Below are positions 60,059 through 64,000 of a DNA stretch of 64,000 nt, in pieces. The stretch lies in NCBI RefSeq assembly GCF_001444405.1, contig NZ_CP013188.1:744001-808000 (forward strand), read 5' to 3'. How positions within the stretch are numbered: position 1 is the stretch's first letter; each line of letters begins with the position of its first letter. The position numbers and the translations under genes are program-made. This stretch comes from Pseudoalteromonas phenolica. GTDB taxonomy: Bacteria; Pseudomonadota; Gammaproteobacteria; Enterobacterales; Alteromonadaceae. The notes beneath the pieces are model-generated. The model was not told the DNA's origin, did not search any database, and was given only the letters and a program-made list of their open reading frames with translations.

Positions 60059-61815
60059 TGTCGAAATTTATTACCAATGCAGTATTGCTCAGTTTAGGCA
60101 TTGCCGCGGGCAGTGCGGGTATGTACTTTTATTCGCAATCAAATGCAGAACACAGTGCGCATGCTGAACAAAGTGACGAAAAAAAACCGCTCTATTGGGT
60201 TGCGCCAATGGACTCGAACTACCGTCGAGATAAACCCGGTAAATCTCCGATGGGCATGGATCTAATTCCGGTATACGAAGAGTCTAACAGCGAAGATGAA
60301 CACGGGCCGGGTGCAATTCAAATCTCTCCTGAAGTGATAAACAACTTAGGGGTTCGAACTGCGAAAGTCACATTGAGAGACATGACGCCAACAATTAATA
60401 CCGTGGGTTATATTCAGTATGACGAAGACAACCTCGTACATATTCACCCGCGGGTATCGGGTTGGGTTGAGCAACTATTCGTTAAAACAACAGGGCAAAA
60501 AGTTAAAAAAGGCCAAGCGCTCTATACCTTGTATTCTCCAGAGCTTGTAAACGCACAACAAGAGTTTTTAATCGCTTTGCGTGGCAAAGAGTTTGGATTA
60601 ATAGAAGCCGCCAAGGCTCGATTAAGAGCGCTTCATATTGACGATATTTTTATCGAGCAGTTACAACGAAACAAAAATGTTAGCCAAAATGTGACTTTTT
60701 ATGCGCCGCAAAATGGTGTGGTTGCCAACTTAAAAATTCGTGAAGGCTATTATGTACAACCGGGCACAACCATGATGAGCATTGGCGATTTAAGCAATGT
60801 CTGGGTTGAAGCCGAAGTATTTGAGCGGGATGCAGCGTCGGTAACGGTTGGTTTGCCCGTGCACATGACTCTAGACTATCAGCCAGCGCGTGCATGGCAT
60901 GGAGAAGTGGATTACATTTATCCAACGCTAGATGAAAAAAATCGCACGCTACGTGTACGTCTACGTTTCGAAAACAAAGATGGCGCGCTCAAGCCAAACA
61001 TGTATGCGCAATTGCAAATAAGCGGTAAAGCAAAACAAGATAGTATTCTTACACCAATCGAGTCAGTTATAAGAACGGGCAAACAAAACCGCGTGGTCTT
61101 AGCTTTGGGTGATGGGCAATTTAAATCTATTGCCGTGCAAATTGGTCAAGTATATCAAGGCCAAATTGAAGTATTAGAAGGCCTCAATGAAGGCGATACC
61201 GTCGTCACATCTGCGCAATTCCTGATTGATTCTGAATCGAGTAAATCATCAGATTTTAAACGTATGGAATATGCCGAAGTACCGACTTCTGTATGGGCTG
61301 AAGGGGTTGTCACCGCAAAATCTGACACAGAGCAAAGTGTGACAATCGATCATGCGCCAGTTGAAGCTTGGCAATGGCCGCAAATGGTGATGGATTTTGG
61401 TGTGCTTAACCAAGCTGACTTTGATGCGCTAGAAGTAGGCCATAGTTTACATTTTGAGATCACCAAACAAGATGATGGCAGCTATCCAGTTTCAGCCATT
61501 CATATTATGGGCAAAGTTGAAGTTGCAGCGCCTGATACACAAGCAACAGTAAATGGTGTCATTAATTCCATTGATTTTGACGCTCGTGTTATCAATATCA
61601 GTCGCGAAGCCATTGAAAAGTGGGGCCGAGGGCCTGCTACCATGGACTTTGAGGTCATCAATGAGCTGGATATTTCAACGTTCAAAGCGGGTGATAATAT
61701 CGAATTTACTTTTGATACGGCACAAGATTTTAAAGTCATCGCCATCAGCAAAATAGCCGATAAAAAGGTTATGCAGGATGGTGATATGCCGATGAACGAA
61801 CACGCCCACCACTAA
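60058..61815 (+). CDS. cusB: CusB-type efflux adaptor with two CusF-like domains
   Basis: 585 residues. An N-terminal membrane anchor (about 4-24) is followed by a heavy-metal-binding-type segment (YWVAPMDSNYRRDKPGKSPM, without Cys), the hairpin and lipoyl-like barrel-sandwich core (VHIHPRVSGWVEQLFVKTTG, then APQNGVVANLKIREGYYV), and beta-barrel domains to about residue 400. The C-terminus then carries two CusF-like domains, at about 413-485 and 494-568. The first keeps the CusF copper/silver site pattern (DHAPVEAWQWPQMVMDF: His, Trp, two Met). The second keeps only one Met and lacks the His and Trp pattern, so it is probably degenerate. In E. coli, CusF is a separate protein. The start is ATG overlapping the previous gene. 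Confidence 0.92.
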   Translation: MSKFITNAVLLSLGIAAGSAGMYFYSQSNAEHSAHAEQSDEKKPLYWVAPMDSNYRRDKPGKSPMGMDLIPVYEESNSEDEHGPGAIQISPEVINNLGVRTAKVTLRDMTPTINTVGYIQYDEDNLVHIHPRVSGWVEQLFVKTTGQKVKKGQALYTLYSPELVNAQQEFLIALRGKEFGLIEAAKARLRALHIDDIFIEQLQRNKNVSQNVTFYAPQNGVVANLKIREGYYVQPGTTMMSIGDLSNVWVEAEVFERDAASVTVGLPVHMTLDYQPARAWHGEVDYIYPTLDEKNRTLRVRLRFENKDGALKPNMYAQLQISGKAKQDSILTPIESVIRTGKQNRVVLALGDGQFKSIAVQIGQVYQGQIEVLEGLNEGDTVVTSAQFLIDSESSKSSDFKRMEYAEVPTSVWAEGVVTAKSDTEQSVTIDHAPVEAWQWPQMVMDFGVLNQADFDALEVGHSLHFEITKQDDGSYPVSAIHIMGKVEVAAPDTQATVNGVINSIDFDARVINISREAIEKWGRGPATMDFEVINELDISTFKAGDNIEFTFDTAQDFKVIAISKIADKKVMQDGDMPMNEHAHH

Positions 61816-61830
61816 TCACGAGGAGGCAAT

Positions 61831-64000
61831 ATGATTGCAGCTATTATTCGCTGGTCACTCAGCAACCGTTTCTTCGTGGTGTTGATGAGTTTAATTTTAG
61901 TTGGTGCAGGATTGTTCTCGTTAAAGAATACCCCTGTTGATGCCATTCCCGATTTATCTGATGTACAGGTGATCGTAAAAACCAGTTACCCCGGTCAATC
62001 ACCACAAGTGGTGCAAGATCAGGTGACATTTCCACTGACTACCGCCATGTTATCGGTGCCTGGTGCACAAACGGTTCGAGGTTACTCCTTCTTTGGCGAC
62101 TCTTACGTTTATATTATTTTCGACGATAAGACTGATTTGTACTGGGCGCGCTCACGGGTGTTAGAGTACTTAAGTCAAGTTGCACCAAGCTTACCCAGTA
62201 GTGCAAAACCTCAATTAGGTCCTGATGCTACAGGCGTAGGTTGGGTGTATTTGTACGCATTGGTTGATAAAACAGGTAAACATGACATTAGCCAACTGCG
62301 CAGTATTCAAGATTGGTTCTTAAAATACGAATTGCAATCTGTAGCAGGTGTCTCAGAAGTCGCCGCAGTTGGCGGTATGGTGAAGCAGTACCAAGTACAA
62401 GTCGACCCAGATAAGCTGCGCGCCTATGGTATTCCGTTAAATCATGTGCAAACAGCATTACAGCGGGGCAACCAAGAAACAGGCGCATCGGTGCTTGAAA
62501 TGGCTGAAGCGGAATATATGGTTACCGCGACGGGTTATATTCAAAGTGTGCAAGATATTCTGCAAATTCCTTTAGGTGTGAATGAAAAAGGCGTGGCGCT
62601 TACAATTGCCGATGTGGCCGTGGTAAATCTCGGTCCGCAAATGCGGCGCGGTGTTGCTGAGCTGAATGGCGAGGGCGAAGTTGTGGGTGGCGTTGTCGTC
62701 ATGCGCTTTGGTGAAAACGCCAAAACCACCATTGATGGCGTGAAAGCTAAATTAGAATCGCTAAAAGCGGGCTTGCCTGAGGGCGTTGAAATTGTCACTG
62801 TATATGACCGCTCTGCTTTAATCGATAGAGCAGTCGATAATCTCTGGGGCAAACTCACCGAAGAATTGATAGTTGTAGCCCTGATCTGTGCAGCTTTCTT
62901 GTTCCATTTGCGTTCTTCAATTGTGGCAGTGATAAGTTTACCTATGGGGATTTTAGTTGCCTTTATTGTTATGTATTTTCAAGGGATTAATGCCAACATC
63001 ATGTCGTTAGGTGGCATTGCGATCGCCATCGGTGCGATGACAGATGGTGCCATCGTAATGATTGAAAACATGCATAAACACATGGAAAAGACCCCTCTGA
63101 CTGATGAAAACCGTTGGCAAGTGGTGGGCAAAGCCGCCAGTGAAGTAGGGCCAGCGTTATTTTTTAGCTTGCTGATTATTACCGTTAGCTTCTTACCTGT
63201 GTTTATTCTTGAAGCCCAAGAAGGGCGCATGTTCGCGCCGCTTGCGTATACCAAAACCTATGCCATGGCAGCGTCTGCCGGTTTAGCGATCACCTTAGTA
63301 CCTGTTTTAATGGGCTACTTTATTCGCGGTAAGGTACTACCTGAGTGTAAAAACCCGCTGAATAGATTACTGATTGCTATTTATATGCCAGTTCTGAAAG
63401 GCGTTTTACGTTTTCCGAAAACCACAATTTTAGCGGCAATTGCTGTCACAATAGTTGGTTTTTATCCACTAGATAAGATCGGCAGCGAGTTTATACCACC
63501 TTTAGATGAAGGTGATTTAATGTATATGCCTACGACGTATCCGGGTATTTCAATTGGTAAAGCCAGAGAGTTGTTACAACAAACTGATAAGCTTATTCGT
63601 ACTATTCCTGAGGTCGAGAATGTGTTTGGTAAAGTAGGCCGTGCTGAAACCGCCACCGATCCTGCGCCGCTTACCATGATCGAAACCTTTATCCAGTTAA
63701 AACCCAAATCACAGTGGCGCGAGGGCGTGACTACTGAGAGATTGAAAAAAGAGCTGGATGCATTGGTGAAATTACCCGGAGTGACAAATGCTTGGGTTAT
63801 GCCAATCAAAACCCGTATCGATATGCTGGCAACAGGCATTAAAACGCCTGTGGGCATAAAAGTAGCAGGGCCAGATCTCGATGTAATTCAAGATATTGGT
63901 CAACAGCTCGAAACGCTTTTACCTATGCTTGAAGGCACGGCCTCTGTGTATTCAGAGCGTGTTGCTGGTGGTCGTTATATCAAGGTTGATATCAATCGCA
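61831..64000 (+). CDS. cusA: CusA-type copper/silver RND transporter (3' end outside the window)
   Basis: 723 codons are visible without a stop before the window edge, so the gene is truncated at its C-terminus. AGGAGG precedes the ATG. The N-terminal helix (RWSLSNRFFVVLMSLILVG), DAIPDLSDVQVIVKTSYPGQ and the proton-relay Asp in TM4 (GAMTDGAIVMIENMHKHME) match heavy-metal RND pumps. Met residues of the metal pathway are in LMYMPTTYPGIS and RIDMLATGIKTPVGIKVAG. With CusB and a TolC-like outer-membrane factor it exports copper or silver from the periplasm. No cusC-type factor lies between the upstream genes, so it may be downstream or encoded elsewhere. Confidence 0.94.
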   Translation, partial: MIAAIIRWSLSNRFFVVLMSLILVGAGLFSLKNTPVDAIPDLSDVQVIVKTSYPGQSPQVVQDQVTFPLTTAMLSVPGAQTVRGYSFFGDSYVYIIFDDKTDLYWARSRVLEYLSQVAPSLPSSAKPQLGPDATGVGWVYLYALVDKTGKHDISQLRSIQDWFLKYELQSVAGVSEVAAVGGMVKQYQVQVDPDKLRAYGIPLNHVQTALQRGNQETGASVLEMAEAEYMVTATGYIQSVQDILQIPLGVNEKGVALTIADVAVVNLGPQMRRGVAELNGEGEVVGGVVVMRFGENAKTTIDGVKAKLESLKAGLPEGVEIVTVYDRSALIDRAVDNLWGKLTEELIVVALICAAFLFHLRSSIVAVISLPMGILVAFIVMYFQGINANIMSLGGIAIAIGAMTDGAIVMIENMHKHMEKTPLTDENRWQVVGKAASEVGPALFFSLLIITVSFLPVFILEAQEGRMFAPLAYTKTYAMAASAGLAITLVPVLMGYFIRGKVLPECKNPLNRLLIAIYMPVLKGVLRFPKTTILAAIAVTIVGFYPLDKIGSEFIPPLDEGDLMYMPTTYPGISIGKARELLQQTDKLIRTIPEVENVFGKVGRAETATDPAPLTMIETFIQLKPKSQWREGVTTERLKKELDALVKLPGVTNAWVMPIKTRIDMLATGIKTPVGIKVAGPDLDVIQDIGQQLETLLPMLEGTASVYSERVAGGRYIKVDINR

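Noticed and set aside
1..64000. CRISPR arrays, tRNA or rRNA genes, intact insertion sequences
   Set aside because: I looked for regular direct repeats, cloverleaf-like sequences and transposase motifs and found none that I could support.

Overview
The window looks like chromosome from a marine gammaproteobacterium of the Alteromonadales, most likely Pseudoalteromonas or a close relative. This rests on the low G+C content, the large TonB-dependent receptors of the Xanth/Caul type, the abundance of GGDEF, EAL and chemoreceptor proteins, and a LipL32-like lipoprotein, a family known outside Leptospira mainly from Pseudoalteromonas. It is an inference from protein families, because no rRNA or other phylogenetic marker is present. 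Genes are densely packed and mostly intact. I saw no tRNA, rRNA, CRISPR array or intact insertion sequence.

Layout. 1-609: end of a compact AT-rich run of small membrane or unknown proteins. 610-1303: gene-poor, with an orphan terminator. 1304-3102 (minus): a hopJ-sigZ-arsH unit. 3197-5607: an esterase-like exported protein and a divergent LysE exporter/Lrp regulator pair. 5780-8789: nnrS and norR, divergent, with a NorR-type site and a sigma-54 promoter between them. 9026-9988: two bacterioferritin genes with complementary active sites. 10338-11418: yjdM/phnA-like gene and the LipL32-like lipoprotein. 11592-22716: an S9 peptidase, two paralogous TonB-dependent receptors, a membrane-bound winged-helix/beta-propeller regulator and a Sel1-TonB protein, which together look like a peptide or small-molecule uptake island. 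23216-30428: ThrE-type exporter, glycosyltransferase, an S9 homologue lacking its catalytic serine, an RhtA exporter and an unusual BMT5-like methyltransferase with a zinc finger. 30530-42799: signalling proteins (CZB chemoreceptor, two GGDEF proteins, PAS-GGDEF-EAL, Aer-like receptor) interspersed with small membrane proteins, a YfcC carrier and hemH. 42913-46034: RecQ-family helicase and anmK.

46258-54284 holds the most interesting unit. A Fur-box-like site is followed by a tightly packed six-gene run: a large surface-type lipoprotein, a TonB-dependent receptor, a 74-residue protein, a MauG/CcpA-type di-haem peroxidase, a DUF4920 protein and a PepSY-type membrane protein. I read it as an iron-regulated outer-membrane capture and uptake system with periplasmic redox chemistry. 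Its substrate is unknown.

54331-58550 (minus) carries two unknown proteins, a gamma-glutamylcyclotransferase-like protein and a DUF6351 hydrolase. 58707 to the window end is a copper/silver module: a Met/His/Cys-rich exported protein, a DUF411 protein, a CusB adaptor with tandem CusF-like domains, and CusA, which runs off the edge.

All functional statements come from motif recognition by eye. No database search was run.
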